DNA of 64,000 nt, from assembly GCA_933228675.1 (NCBI GenBank), contig OW121741.1:60968863-61032862 (forward strand). The letters are read 5' to 3'. A model generated the notes under the pieces. It ran no database searches. It worked only from the letters and a program-made list of their open reading frames with translations, and was not told the DNA's origin. Every line of letters starts with the position of its first letter. The stretch's first letter is position 1. Position numbers and translations under genes: made by a program. This DNA comes from Stomorhina lunata. Lineage: Eukaryota; Arthropoda; Insecta; Diptera; Rhiniidae. Of this stretch, positions 1 through 11,557 are shown one piece after another.

Positions 1-640
1 TTAGAAAATACTCCAACGCAGCGTGCTATCAGATTTCATTAAAATCGGTCTATTAACTCCAGATTAAAACTGTATTTAAAATAAATTAATTAAAAAGTTT
101 TACTGCACTAAGATCCCAATTCATTAAAATTATTATTATAATAAATAGTTTTTTGATAAAACCAAAAAATGTTGGTGGGGAGACCTTTCCTCCATGCGTT
201 TCGATGTTTGGTTAGGCCATCTCATCAGGAGGATTATCCCTAATTCTAGACAGAGCGAAAACCACTCATTATGTATAATTTGAGGGACTGAATAAATAGA
301 ATATCAACATAAAGCGAAGATTATCATCCGAACAGAAACACACAAACATTTTTTCAGTTTTATCATTTCTTTATTTCCTACACTTTTGTTGTTGCTTTGT
401 TGGCGACTAAGAAAAAAGTGCTATAAATAAACAAAAGTTTATTTAAAATTTGGCACATCTGCAGCCGTATACTTATTAAAAAGGTGTATCAAAATTTCGG
501 GACATCAAACATTTAATTAAAAAGTTTGACTATAGTGTATTGCACTAAGATCCCAATTCATTACAATTATTTATTATTATAATAAATAGTTTTTTGATAA
601 AACCGAAAAATGTTGGTGGGGAAACAAAATTGTTGGTACG

Positions 641-930
641 ATGACTACACAGTCCTACGTCAATGTTTTAGTCACCAATCTTCCCGTTTTCTGCGAAAAA
701 TTTGGATTCATAAAGAAAAAGGTAATTTTTCAACAGGACAATGACCTCAAAAACAAACTAGCATAAAAATGGCTCAATGACTACAGCTACAAAGTTCTTG
801 ACTGGCCGCCCCAGTCACCCGATCTTAACCTCATCGCGCATCTCTGTGGCGTTTTTAAGATAGGTGTTGTGGAAACCCCTGGTAATTTAGATGAACTGAG
901 GACAGATGTGGTGGAAGCTTAGAACGGCAT
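641..930 (+). pseudogene. Tc1/mariner-like transposase relic, copy 1
   Basis: Conceptual translation gives a C-terminal Tc1-type DDE transposase fragment. 'FQQDND' carries the second catalytic Asp, and 'WLNDYSYKVLDWPPQSPDLN' is the family hallmark before the third acidic residue. Known Tc1 proteins read NPIEHLW here; this copy reads NLIAHLC, so the third acidic residue is Ala. There is an in-frame stop after KNKLA and another near GGAAGCTTAG, and no N-terminal DNA-binding part. It is a dead fragment inside repeat A. Confidence 0.8.
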
Positions 931-1934
931 TACTTCATGCGATATACAAATAAATAAAAACCATCCCAAAAACAGCTTGCTTTTGTTTATTTTTTATGAC
1001 AATGTTGTTATACCCTTCACCAATAGGTGAAAGGGTATTATAAGTTTGTGATTCCGTTTGTAATTTTTTTATTAGTAATACCAATCGACTCAGAATCGGG
1101 AGTAGTATCATTAAGCGATGTCTGTCTGTCTGTTGAAATCAAGTTTCAGAAGCCCCTGGAAGATGGACCTACATAAATTATATATCAGATTTTAGAAAAT
1201 TCTCCCGCAATGAAATTTCATTAAAATCGGTTTATAAACACCGTAAAATACCAAAAATTAGACGAAAATTTAAAAATTTTTGATTGAAACACACTTTTAA
1301 ATAACAAGAGAAAAAAGATACTAATGGTGTATAAATTTAATTAAAATCGGTTTATAAACACCGAAAATATCGAAAAAATACCAAAAATTAGACGAAAATT
1401 TTAAAATTTGTGATTGAAACACACTTTTAAATAACAAGAGAAAAAAGATACTAATAGTGTACATGTAATAATATGTTATATATCAGATTGTAGGAAATAG
1501 TTTCCCAAAGCACTCTGTAAAATTTTATCAAAATCGGTTCATAAACAACTGAGGTATCGCCAAAACACTAAATTTGATGTATCGCAAATTGCCCAAAGTA
1601 CGCATTAGAGAATGTTTGTTGAAAAAATGAAATGTAGAAATAGGAAAAAACCATCCTCCTTTAGCACGGACATACATACATTTTATATCAGATTTTATTA
1701 AATTCACCCGCCAAGCACGTTATTAAATTTTATCGGAAGCGGTCCATAAACAATTGAGATATCGCCAAAACACTACTTTTGATAAAGTACGTATCTAAGA
1801 AATTTTTGAAATTTCACATCGTTCTTTGTGGGAGGATTTCCTAAAATCTGATATATATACTCCACAAATCTGACTATGAATACCATTCAAATTATACCGA
1901 TCAACTCAGAATCGTCAGGAGAATCGATTTCGCG

Positions 1935-2035
1935 ACCTCCGTCCGTCCGTCTGTTTGTCTGTCTGTCCGTCCGTTTGTTTGTCCGTCCTACATGTCTGCC
2001 CGTCCGTCCGTCTACCTGTCTGTCCTTTTTTCTGT
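1935..2035. repeat. GTCC/GTCT simple-sequence tract
   Basis: An imperfect run of GTCC, GTCT and GTTT tetramers on the plus strand, matched at about 8837-8922 in repeat A copy 2. It follows 'accgatcaactcagaatcg', a sequence that also occurs (accaatcgactcagaatcg) near 1080. It is probably part of a degraded transposon end. Confidence 0.7.
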
Positions 2036-2112
2036 TGTAGTCAAGTTTTTGGAGCTCCTGTTTTGTCGATGTGTTTATTTTGATGAAATTTAATAGCGTC
2101 CGTCGCAGGGGA

Positions 2113-5100
2113 GTAGTGTTCTGTCCTTCGTCTCGTCAGCACGTGTCAGTTTCTCAGTCCGTCAGATAAATGTTTTAGTGTCCGTGATGTGTTATAAATA
2201 AAAACAAAAACTATTAAACGGGATTAAAATTGACAAAAAAAAAATAAATTTATACTTAAATAAAAATAAAATTATTTCAATTGAACTTAAAAACAAAAGA
2301 AATTAAAACTAAAAAGAAAATAAAATATCGCCAACAATAAAAAAAAAACAATATAAACCAACTCCACAAACAACATTAACATATTTTTTTTAAAATCAAC
2401 ATAAATAAAACCGCTACACGACAACAACAAACAAATAAAGCAAAACAAACAGTGTTGGGCGCAATTGATAGTGTTAACACTTCGGGCCATTTCTCCAACA
2501 TAATGACCAGATCAGGGCTTTTATGGCACCATCTGCTAAGGTCATTGTGTACTCTTTCCTTTTATATTTTTCTTTAGTTTACTTGTAAAATATCTGTGTT
2601 CTATTTGTTGCTGGGCGATTTGGTGATGAAGGTATAACACTGATCACCAAATAGTCAAATTAGCAACAACTAGACACTGAATTCTACATTGTAAAAGACA
2701 ATACTATTTGAATTTTCCTGATTGCAATGGCGGATCGATTTCAAATAAACTTCTGCAATATACGTGGTTTAAGATCTAATTTTTTTCTCGGTCTACGCTC
2801 ATATTTGTCTCCATAGGCCGGATGTTTTCGCCTTATGTGAAACCCAGGTATCTGAAAATGCTGATCCACAGGATTTTCATATACCTGGGTATCACTTTCT
2901 ATCTCTATTTAATTTTCATAGGGGCATTGCGATGTACATTCGTGATGAAGTTGCGTACCAGTGCCAGCAATCATTAGGCACGCATGATGCAGAATTTAGC
3001 TGTCTCTGTCTCTGGGTTAAGTTCAGAATCAGGGCGCATCTTTTACATTTCGGGTTTCTTTACAGAAGTCCAAACGCGGAAAGGGATAAAACTTTATCTG
3101 GCTTCGATGCCCTTTCCGATTCCATCTCGAAGATCCTGGAGAGTTGCTCGAACAGTGAAATCGTTGTTGCTGGTGATTTTAATGTTCACAACTCATCCTG
3201 GCTTCGCCATTCGAGCAATACAACTACTGAAGGCCAATATGTTGAACTGTTCGCTGCGCGCAATCACCTTGCGCAACTGGTAAATGAACCAACACACATT
3301 TCGTGTGTTGATGAGCACCAACCAAATACTCTCGATCTTTTCCTTACCTCACACCCTGAAAAGTATGAGGTTAAGGTTTTGGCACCTCTCGGAAACTCGG
3401 ATAATTGCACCATTTCCGCCTCTTTTTGGTTCTCCAGGCTTCGGGACGTTTCACAATCAGCTACGAAGCGTTTAATTTTCATTTACGAAAAGGCTCGTTG
3501 GGCTGAGCTTAACGATTTTTATAGGCAATTTAATTGGAAACTTTGTTTCCTTGACAGTAATGTCAATGCCATGGCGGAAATGGTTTCTAATGTAATCTTG
3601 CTAGGAATGAATTCATTCATTCCATCAAAAAGTATTTCGGTTAAAGCCAAAATAAATTCATGGTTTAATCAGACGTGCAAACAGGCAGTCAGATCCAGAG
3701 AGAAAGCTTTCAGAAACTGGCGAAATAACCAAAGTCCAGTTAATGAATTACTACGCAAACAGGCGAGACGTTTGTGTGCTAAAGTATTAAGACGCGAAAA
3801 AGCTCTGTACGAGCAGCGTCTTCGTACTAAAGTTCTTGATGCTCCTCGGGGCAGCAAGAGCTTTTGGTCATTCGTTAAAAGAGTTAAGAATAGTGCTAGT
3901 TCTTCAATTCCTACTCTTTTGAAGGATGACCAAGTATTTACCAACCCGGTTGATAAAGCCAACCTTCTAGCTGAATTATTTGCAAGTAATTCACTCTTGC
4001 CGGAAAGCGACCAACCACTGCCAGGGCTTGAATGGGTATCTGTAACTATGCCAACGATATTTATTCGAGCTTGTGCAGTTAAGAGGGTTTTATCGAATCT
4101 CAACATAAACAAGTCTTCAGAGCCGGATGGTATTCCAGCGCTGGTCTTGAAGCAGTGCTCTTCGACGCTAGCTCGTCCATTAGCAAACCTCTTCAGTACC
4201 TTATGCCATGCCGGTGAATTTCCTATGTGTTGGAAGGTTGCTAATGTAACGCCAATCCCTAAAAAGGGTGAGGCTAACAACCCTGACAATTACCGACCAA
4301 TAGCGATTTGTTCAGCACTTTCCAAAGTAATGGAGAGTATGGTAAATTACCATCTGGTTAAATATTTAGAGTCTTACAACTTACTAAGCGACCGTCAGTA
4401 TGGATTTCGTAGGGGGCGCTCTACGGGGGACTTACTAGCATTCCTATCAGAAAAATGGTGCCGTTCCATTCACCATTTTGGCGAAAGTAAAGTTGTGGCT
4501 CTTGATATTTCCAAGGCGTTCGATAGAGTGTGGCATGGTGCACTTTTATCAAAACTTGTTGCTTTTGGTGTCGGTAATACCTTCTCTCGATTTATATCGA
4601 GCTTTCTCAGGGATCGTACTATAAGAGTTGTTGTAGATGGGGTCTCATCAAACGAGTTCAAGATCAATTCAGGGGTACCGCAAGGCTCTGTTCTTTCTCC
4701 TACTCTATTTCTTATATTCATTAACGACCTTCTATGTCAAACTTCCAATCCTATCTATTCTTTTGCAGATGATAGTAACATTTGCCATTCGTATTCATTT
4801 AATCATAGACCGGATCTTCCGCAGATTGTGGCTATGAGACAAAACATGAATGAATCATTAAATCGCGATCTCGAAACCGTTTCCAAATGGGGACGTGTAA
4901 ATAGAGTCGACTTTAATGCACGCAAGACCCAGTGTTGTATGCTTACGCATAAACGCACGGCAGATCATGTTACTTCATCTGTATACATGGATGGTGTAAA
5001 TATTCAGGAATCAGATGCTCTTGATGTTCTGGGCATGAGAATTCAATGTGATGTCCGTTGGACTAAGCACATCTTTCAAGTGTCGAAAGAAGCATTCAAG

Positions 5101-5716
5101 TGCCTAGGTTTTCTAAAACGGTGTAAGAGATACTTCACTCCAACTGATCTCCTTAAAATTTACACCACCTATATCCGACCAAAAATGGAATACAACTCTC
5201 ATGTATGGGCCGGTGCTTCAAAGTCTATTTTGGAGCTTCTCGACCGCGTACAGGGGAGGGCGAAAGTGCTTATCGGTGACAGTAGGGTATCCAACTCTAT
5301 TGACTCACTGGAGCACCGCCGCAATGTGGGTTGTATAACACTGTTCTATCGGTACTACTTTGGAATGTGTTCTAACGATATCAGGGACCTCGTTTCCGAA
5401 ACCCGAAGATTCTTACGCAGCACACGTCAATCCGTTAGATCACATGCATTTGTGGTTGATTGTCCAGTGGACCGAACAACACACTATAGAGAAAATTCGT
5501 TCTTTAGCCGTACAGTACGTATGTGGAACTCACTTCCCGCAGAAGTTTTTCCTGACAGTTGCAATATAGGAAAATTCAAATCTAATGTCCACAAACACTA
5601 CTCCCTCTTTCCTCCTTCCCACAACCTATTTTCCTAGTTCCAACACAATGCATAGCATAAGTAGGGGTCATCCCCTGAGTGCTGGTCCTAAAAAAAAAAA
5701 AAAAAAAAAAAAAAAA
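2113..5716 (+). mobile_element. Non-LTR retrotransposon (LINE) with 27-nt poly(A) tail
   Basis: About 3.6 kb: a roughly 610-bp AT-rich 5' region, one ORF for endonuclease plus reverse transcriptase, a 52-bp 3' UTR and an A27 tail (5690-5716). A small hairpin (AGGGG-TCAT-CCCCT, 5663-5676) sits just before the tail and could be the 3' recognition structure used by many LINE reverse transcriptases. No gag-like ORF1 is visible. The left junction is inside repeat A; the intact paralogous sequence continues differently at 9006. I could not find a target-site duplication. The motifs suggest a Jockey/CR1-type clade, but the clade is not secure. Confidence 0.85.
2727..5637 (+). pseudogene. LINE ORF2: APE-type endonuclease plus reverse transcriptase, frameshifted near start
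   Basis: ATG 2727 starts 'INFCNIRGLRSN', the first motif of APE-type LINE endonucleases. This frame stops soon after. A one- or two-base shift near the T-run at 2779-2787 moves the reading into the frame that stays open from 2773 to TAG 5637. The endonuclease then shows FALCETQ and AGDFNVHNSSW. The last motif is NSDNCTI, where the family has SDH; the catalytic His is Asn (codon 3403-3405). The RT core has SGVPQGSVLSPTLF and the catalytic FADD (4762-4773). The C terminus ends with the RMWNSLP motif common in Jockey/CR1-type ORF2. It acts in trans on its own RNA in living elements; this copy looks inactive. Confidence 0.85.
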
Positions 5717-6892
5717 CCTAACCTATTATTTTTACAGCTTATCTATCCCATTCACAAAACACTGAGTTTTGTTCATTTAGTATATGAGGCCCTATGCTTC
5801 ACTGGGAGTCAAGGATAACAGAAGAAGAAGTATATGAATATGTCATGGCTGTCACCGAGGAGCAACACATAGCCCACAGTTGTTCTAAATTCGAGAGTCG
5901 CCAAAAATATAGCAAATTTGGATTTTTAATTTTACATTATTTTTTAAATTTTTATTGTTTTGTTTATCGAAAAACTTCCTTAGTAAAAGTTTAACGATTT
6001 TTTAAGAGCTTTAATTTTCCGATATTAGGGACGTACATTAGAAAGGTAGGAACTGTGGTCTGAAGGGTAAATGCTAGAACCGGATATCTCAGACAAATGA
6101 CTATTAAAGCAAAATATTGGGCTCCTCGAGACAAAAACATCGATAAATCACACTTTAAAATCCGTCTGTAAATGCTAAAGATATAACGAAAAAATGTATT
6201 TAGGCGACCCGAATGTGCATCTATCTCAAAGCAATACTTAATATTCTGTGATGTACATCGAACTTTTTTTTCAAGACGCCGTAATATACATATATGTAAA
6301 ATTTATAGGTTTTTAATGGTCCGACTTTGAATTGTAATGAGTTGCACTTTGCCTAATTCCTGAAAATTTTACCTAGAATTTAATGTATAGTTATAACACA
6401 TATGTCATGAGTAAAGTCACTTCAAGTCAAGTTTGGTATACCAACATGTATAGATATTAGATGTTAATAGTGTAGTACGAAGTACACTATTCAATTTTAA
6501 AGAATAGTTCTACTTACAACTGAGATATAGTCAAACTCGAAATTTGATTCCAAATTAAATTTTTTGTTATAATCTTTTAAATTGTATTTTTTTAATTTGC
6601 CGATAGCATACCGACATAATTTATATGTATATCATATCTTAGAAAATTGTCCAAAGCAAAACGATATTATATATCATCAAAATAGGTATATTGTAATCAG
6701 ATATATCGCCAAAACTCCAAATTTTATGTCCCGCAAATTACCGAATTTAATTTTTTTTTTTTTTTGTAAAAAAAAAGTTTTTAAAAAAAGTTTTTGAACT
6801 GTATATCAAATTTTAGGAAATCATTCAACGCAGCACACTTTCACTAAAATCGGTAAATCAATCAGTCACAAATTTTCGAATTATATATCACA
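5717..6892. other. Unassigned AT-rich DNA between LINE and repeat A copy 2
   Basis: No copy elsewhere in the window except near the right edge, where it runs into repeat A. A 66-codon open frame (5794-5994, plus strand) has an acidic stretch 'ITEEEVYEYVMAVTEEQHIA' and is preceded by a splice-acceptor-like TTATTTTTACAG at about 5726-5737. I do not recognise it. It may be a decayed transposase or a chance ORF. The rest is AT-rich with long T and A runs near 6750-6790. Confidence 0.5.
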
Positions 6893-9005
6893 TTTTAGAA
6901 AATACTCCAACGCAGCGTGCTATCAGATTTCATTAAAATCGGTCTATTAACTCCAGATTAAAACTGTATTTAAAAAAAAATTAATTAAAAAGTTTTACTG
7001 CACTAAGATCCCAATTCATTAAAATTATTATAATAAATAGTTTTTTGATAAAACCAAAAAAATGTTGGTGGGGAGACCTTTCCTCGATGCGTTTCGATGT
7101 TTGGTTAGGCCATCTCATCAGGAGGATTATCCCTAATTCTAGACAGAGCGAAAACCACTCATTATGTATAATTTGAGGGACTGAATAAATAGAATATCAA
7201 CATAAAGCGAAGATTATCATCCGAACAGAAACACACAAACATTTTTTCAGTTTTATCATTTCTTTATTTCCTACACTTTTGTTGTTGCTTTGTTGGCGAC
7301 TAAGAAAAAAGTGCTATAAATAAACAAAAGTTTATTTAAAATTTGGCACATCTGCAGCCGTATACTTATTAAAAAGGTGTATCAAAATTTCGGGACATCA
7401 AACATTTAATTAAAAAGTTTGACTATAGTGTATTGCACTAAGATCCCAATTCATTACAATTATTTATTATTATAATTAATAGTTTTTTGATAAAACCGAA
7501 AAATGTTGGTGGGGAAACAAAATTGTTGGTACGATGACTACACAGTCCTACGTCAATGTTTTAGTCACCAATCTTCCCGTTTTCTGCGAAAAATTTGGAT
7601 TCATAAAGAAAAAGGTAATTTTTCAACAGGACAATGACCTCAAAAACAAACTAGCATAAAAATGGCTCAATGACTACAGCTACAAAGTCCTTGACTGGCC
7701 GCCCCAGTCACCCGATCTTAACCTCATCGCGCATCTCTGTGGCGTTTTTAAGATAGGTGTTGTGGAAACCCCTGGTAATTTAGATGAACTGAGGAAAGAT
7801 GTGGTGGAAGCTTAGAACGGCATTACTTCATGCGATATACAAATAAATAAAAACCATCCCAAAAACAGCTTGCTTTTGTTTATTTTTTATGACAATGTTG
7901 TTATACCCTTCACCAATAGGTGAAAGGGTATTATAAGTTTGTGATTCCGTTTGTAATTTTTTTATTAGTAATACCAATCGACTCAGAATCGGGAGTAGTA
8001 TCATTAAGCGATGTCTGTCTGTCTGTTGAAATCAAGTTTCAGAAGCCCCTGGAAGATGGACCTACATAAATTATATATCAGATTTTAGAAAATTCTCCCG
8101 CAATGAAATTTCATTAAAATCGGTTTATAAACACCGTAAAATACCAAAAATTAGACGAAAATTTAAAAATTTTTGATTGAAACACACTTTTAAATAACAA
8201 GAGAAAAAAGATACTAATGGTGTATAAATTTAATTAAAATCGGTTTATAAACACCGAAAATATCGAAAAAATACCAAAAATTAGACGAAAATTTTAAAAT
8301 TTGTGATTGAAACACACTTTTAAATAACAAGAGAAAAAAGATACTAATAGTGTACATGTAATAATATGTTATATATCAGATTGTAGGAAATAGTTTCCCA
8401 AAGCACTCTGTAAAATTTTATCAAAATCGGTTCATAAACAACTGAGGTATCGCCAAAACACTAAATTTGATGTATCGCAAATTGCCCAAAGTACGCATTA
8501 GAGAATGTTTGTTGAAAAAATGAAATGTAGAAATAGGAAAAAACCATCCTCCTTTAGCACGGACATACATACATTTTATATCAGATTTTATTAAATTCAC
8601 CCGCCAAGCACGTTATTAAATTTTATCGGAAGCGGTCCATAAACAATTGAGATATCGCCAAAACACTACTTTTGATAAAGTACGTATCTAAGAAATTTTT
8701 GAAATTTCACATCGTTCTTTGTGGGAGGATTTCCTAAAATCTGACATATATACTCCACAAATCTGACTATGAATACCATTCAAATTATACCGATCAACTC
8801 AGAATCGTCAGGAGAATCGATTTCGCGACCTCCGTCCGTCCGTCTGTTTGTCTGTCTGTCCGTCCGTTTGTTTGTCCGTCCTAGATGTCTGCCCGTCCGT
8901 CCGTCTACCTGTCTGTCCTTTTTTCTGTTGTAGTCAAGTTTTTGGAGCTCCTGTTTTGTCGATGTGTTTATTTTGATGAAATTTAATAGCGTCCGTCGCA
9001 GGGGA
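6893..9005. repeat. Long direct repeat A, copy 2
   Basis: Same order and content as 1-2112 at an offset of about 6892 bp with only scattered differences. It includes the same internal duplications, the Tc1 relic and the GTCC tract. Homology continues left of 6893 to sequence not in copy 1 because the window starts there, and stops right at 9005 ('gggga'). Confidence 0.85.
7533..7822 (+). pseudogene. Tc1/mariner-like transposase relic, copy 2
   Basis: The duplicate of the relic at 641-930, with the same stop codon and the same loss of the third acidic residue. The lesions therefore predate the repeat A duplication. Only a couple of bases differ, for example gaggacagatg against gaggaaagatg. 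Confidence 0.8.
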
Positions 9006-10610
9006 TTACCTAAATCCTGATGCGTTCTGTAATTTGTGGTAGATATAATTTAGCGTTTAAGAGATATTTCAGGTGTTTTGATTGACAATGATGAAATTCA
9101 GGGTGGGACAATATCCTAAAATTTTGTGTTAAATCCAGGAGCAGATAGGCACACTGCATTTATCTTAATTTTGTGTCTGACTTTTGAACATTATGATAAC
9201 GTTTGAGAATGTTATATATATCATTATAATGTTACATATATCATATGTTATAGGTAATCTTCCTACGAAGTACGAAAAATGCAGCTAAGTACATAATTTG
9301 CGTTCAAAACCCACATGTATGTATGCATCTCACATATCAACGAAAATTTAAGTTTTTTAATTGCAATTGGGAGAAATCCGTTCACGTTTGACAATTGCTC
9401 CCAATCTCTTAGTAGGTAATAAATGACAAATTATAATAGGTACGATGATGACATTTAGTATAAAGACGTTGTAAAATATTGTTATTCAGGGCGATTGCTC
9501 CTAAAATAAACTTTCTAGAGGGACAACATTTGACAAATGTATTTCTGTTCTCTTGAAAAGTTCGGTATTGAAAATGGGCGAGCTCTGTTCACATTTAGTG
9601 AAATCTCCCATATAACCCCGACCGGGAATCGCTTTAATGCTAATAAATTAAATCACATTATAATTGCATAAAGAACTAGAGCAAAACTTTCCAAACATCC
9701 ATCGGACAGATCGAAAAAACAATACATCGCAAATATTATTGATGAAGTGTTCATTTTTATTAATTAACTAACTTCAGATTAATAAGAAAATCTTTAATAA
9801 CTTTTCCGACAAAGCTGATATCCATTCATTCAAAAGCTATGTATTTCACGTATGTATCTAAAACTAAGAGTGTATACCCTATAATTTTAAGGCTTGTATA
9901 CATTGACAATCAATGCTAAAGCTTTGACCTAAATCAGTCATCTAACTTCAGAGTTTTACATAACTAATCAAGAACTTTTACTAGTTGGATAATTCGTACG
10001 AATTAAAGTGCACAACCCTCACTGGGCACTGTGTTTTTGGGTTGCATGCCAGAATACTTAATCTTCATCAAATCGATGTGCTTTTGCAAATCTAAGGGCA
10101 TCTACATTTTGAAGCATTTTTTCTGCATGGTTTATCTGGTCTATCGAACTTTATTAAATGTTCGTAAGATATGTGTCTATTTTATTTCGAAGCTACTGGC
10201 TGGCTTAAATAAGCATTCTCTACTTGTAGTCTAGTAATCATTATCTTTCACAAAGGGACCACTTTAGAATTCAAGTGAAGACATCAGCCACCTGCCCAAC
10301 CAAACCTTTGGGTCCATAACTATTCTAGATGATGAAGCCACCGAAAAGCTTTTCTTTTTCTGACTCTTTATTTTAAAGACTCTTTGCATATCATACTAGT
10401 ATAACCAAATATTGCTAGGAATTACATTAAGTATGAACAAAATAAAATTAATATCAAGCATTTAGCTGGAGCTAAACTAAGTCAGTAATCAGAAACTATA
10501 TAATTATCAATATATTCTTACGATTTTGTACTTTACTTTTGGAACACCATTGGTGAAGGGTATCCAAGATTCGGCAAAGCCGAATATACCACTCTCACTT
10601 GTTTTTTAAT
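7902..10610. mobile_element. Possible degraded DNA element bounded by inverted 'TATACCCTTCACCAAT' termini
   Basis: At about 7903 the sequence reads TATACCCTTCACCAATAGGTG. At about 10548-10565 it reads CACCATTGGTGAAGGGTATCC, an imperfect inverted match, followed by GATTCGGCAAAGCCGAATATACC and CACTCTCACTTG. These paired termini are widespread in flies. The interior has no convincing transposase and includes repeat X1. A composite of two unrelated ends is possible. Confidence 0.4.
9253..10600. repeat. Repeat X1, copy 1 (non-coding)
   Basis: Starts GGTAATCTTCCTACGAAG and contains an 8-bp hairpin, ATTGGGAG...CTCCCAAT, near 9366-9408. Most of it recurs from 17808 to about 19150. Two stretches (9253-9745 and 10225-10450) also match, with visible divergence, repeat X2 at 15777-16470 and its copies, so X1 and X2 are older relatives of one repeat family. 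X1 holds about 480 bp absent from X2. No coding capacity was recognised. Confidence 0.7.
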
Positions 10611-10922
10611 TATAACTGTCAACACGAGTCCAATATACAATAATACCAAATATCAGAGAGATTGAGCCAACAGCTTTGTTGTTACACTCATATTCGTAAA
10701 GAACTTCAAAACAGTAATGTGATTGACAGCGAATAAATGTAAAAAAAAAATTTAACACTGTCCCAAGCCGCTCAAAATTCGCAAAGCTGTATGAAAAATC
10801 ATCAATTACAACCCAATATTTTCAAAGCATTCTCGAAAAAGTTGTTTAAAACTACAAAAAAAATATTTTTTATAAAACCCAATATTTTCAGTGCATTCTT
10901 CTGTCGTTTTGGTTGCACATAA

Positions 10923-11557
10923 CACTAGGCAACAGCCATTTTGTTATTTGGTTCTAGCATACTTTTTCTCATGGATTTGGACCTACTGAACACGAAAATG
11001 AATTTTAAAAATTTTTCTGTCGATTGGTTTGCGAGATACAAATTTTTTAATTTTTTTTTTTAATTTTTGGAGGTACACTTACTATTTTGAGCATATCTTT
11101 AGTCTTCTTTGACCTATTTTATCCTACTACTACTCAAATTAAAGACAATTGAGCCGTCTACAACTTATTCTCAGAAAATTTTCAAATCGGGTTAGTAGTT
11201 TTAACGTTGGCGGCTTAAAAAGGTTAAAAAACTGGGTTTTTTTAGTAAAAATGTGGCTGAAAAATTCATATAAAAATTCATATAAAATATAAAACGCGAT
11301 GTTAACAGCGATTTTAATTTTTTTACGTATAGCTGACACTTTTCCAAAGAAAATAAGCCCTTACTTAACAAAATCTGATGACAAATGGCCGACTTATTAT
11401 TTTTTTGGTAAACGACCGAAATTCCGCTATTTCACGATTTTTTGATTTTCATTATTTGCACAGCTTACCTACCCAACGCAAACGAATAAATACATTTGAA
11501 CTTAATTTAAAATAAACAAATTAGTCTTTTTTAATTTATTTACAGCACTACATGCTC
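10923..11557 (+). repeat. Left terminal inverted repeat of a CACTA-type DNA transposon
   Basis: Its reverse complement matches 61608-60962 over its whole length with a few indels. The outer tip is CACTAGG, preceded by TAA (10920-10922); the right tip is CCTAGTG followed by TAA (61609-61611). CACTA/CMC transposons are known for CAC(TA) termini and short 2-4 bp duplications, so a 3-bp TAA target duplication is a reasonable reading. Inside the TIR, right after it, lies the 5' region of the transposase-like gene. Confidence 0.8.

Larger units (their letters stand above)
1..2112. repeat. Long direct repeat A, copy 1 (cut by window start)
   Basis: This block is almost identical, base for base, to 6893-9005 in the same orientation. 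It is AT-rich and non-coding apart from a dead Tc1-like transposase piece. It holds internal duplications: a roughly 95-bp stretch near 90-180 recurs near 523-620, and a roughly 120-bp stretch (1205-1325) recurs at 1335-1455. A GTCC/GTCT simple repeat lies at about 1935-2035. The motif TATACCCTTCACCAATAGG at about 1011 is a typical fly transposon terminus. Copy 2 extends left of the matching point, so copy 1 begins before the window. It ends at 'gggga' (2108-2112), where the non-LTR element starts. Confidence 0.85.

Noticed and set aside
2287..2490. Hydrophobic minus-strand ORF in the LINE 5' region
   Set aside because: It is the complement of a long A-rich 5' UTR, giving a run of Phe and Leu. 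No homology or codon structure.
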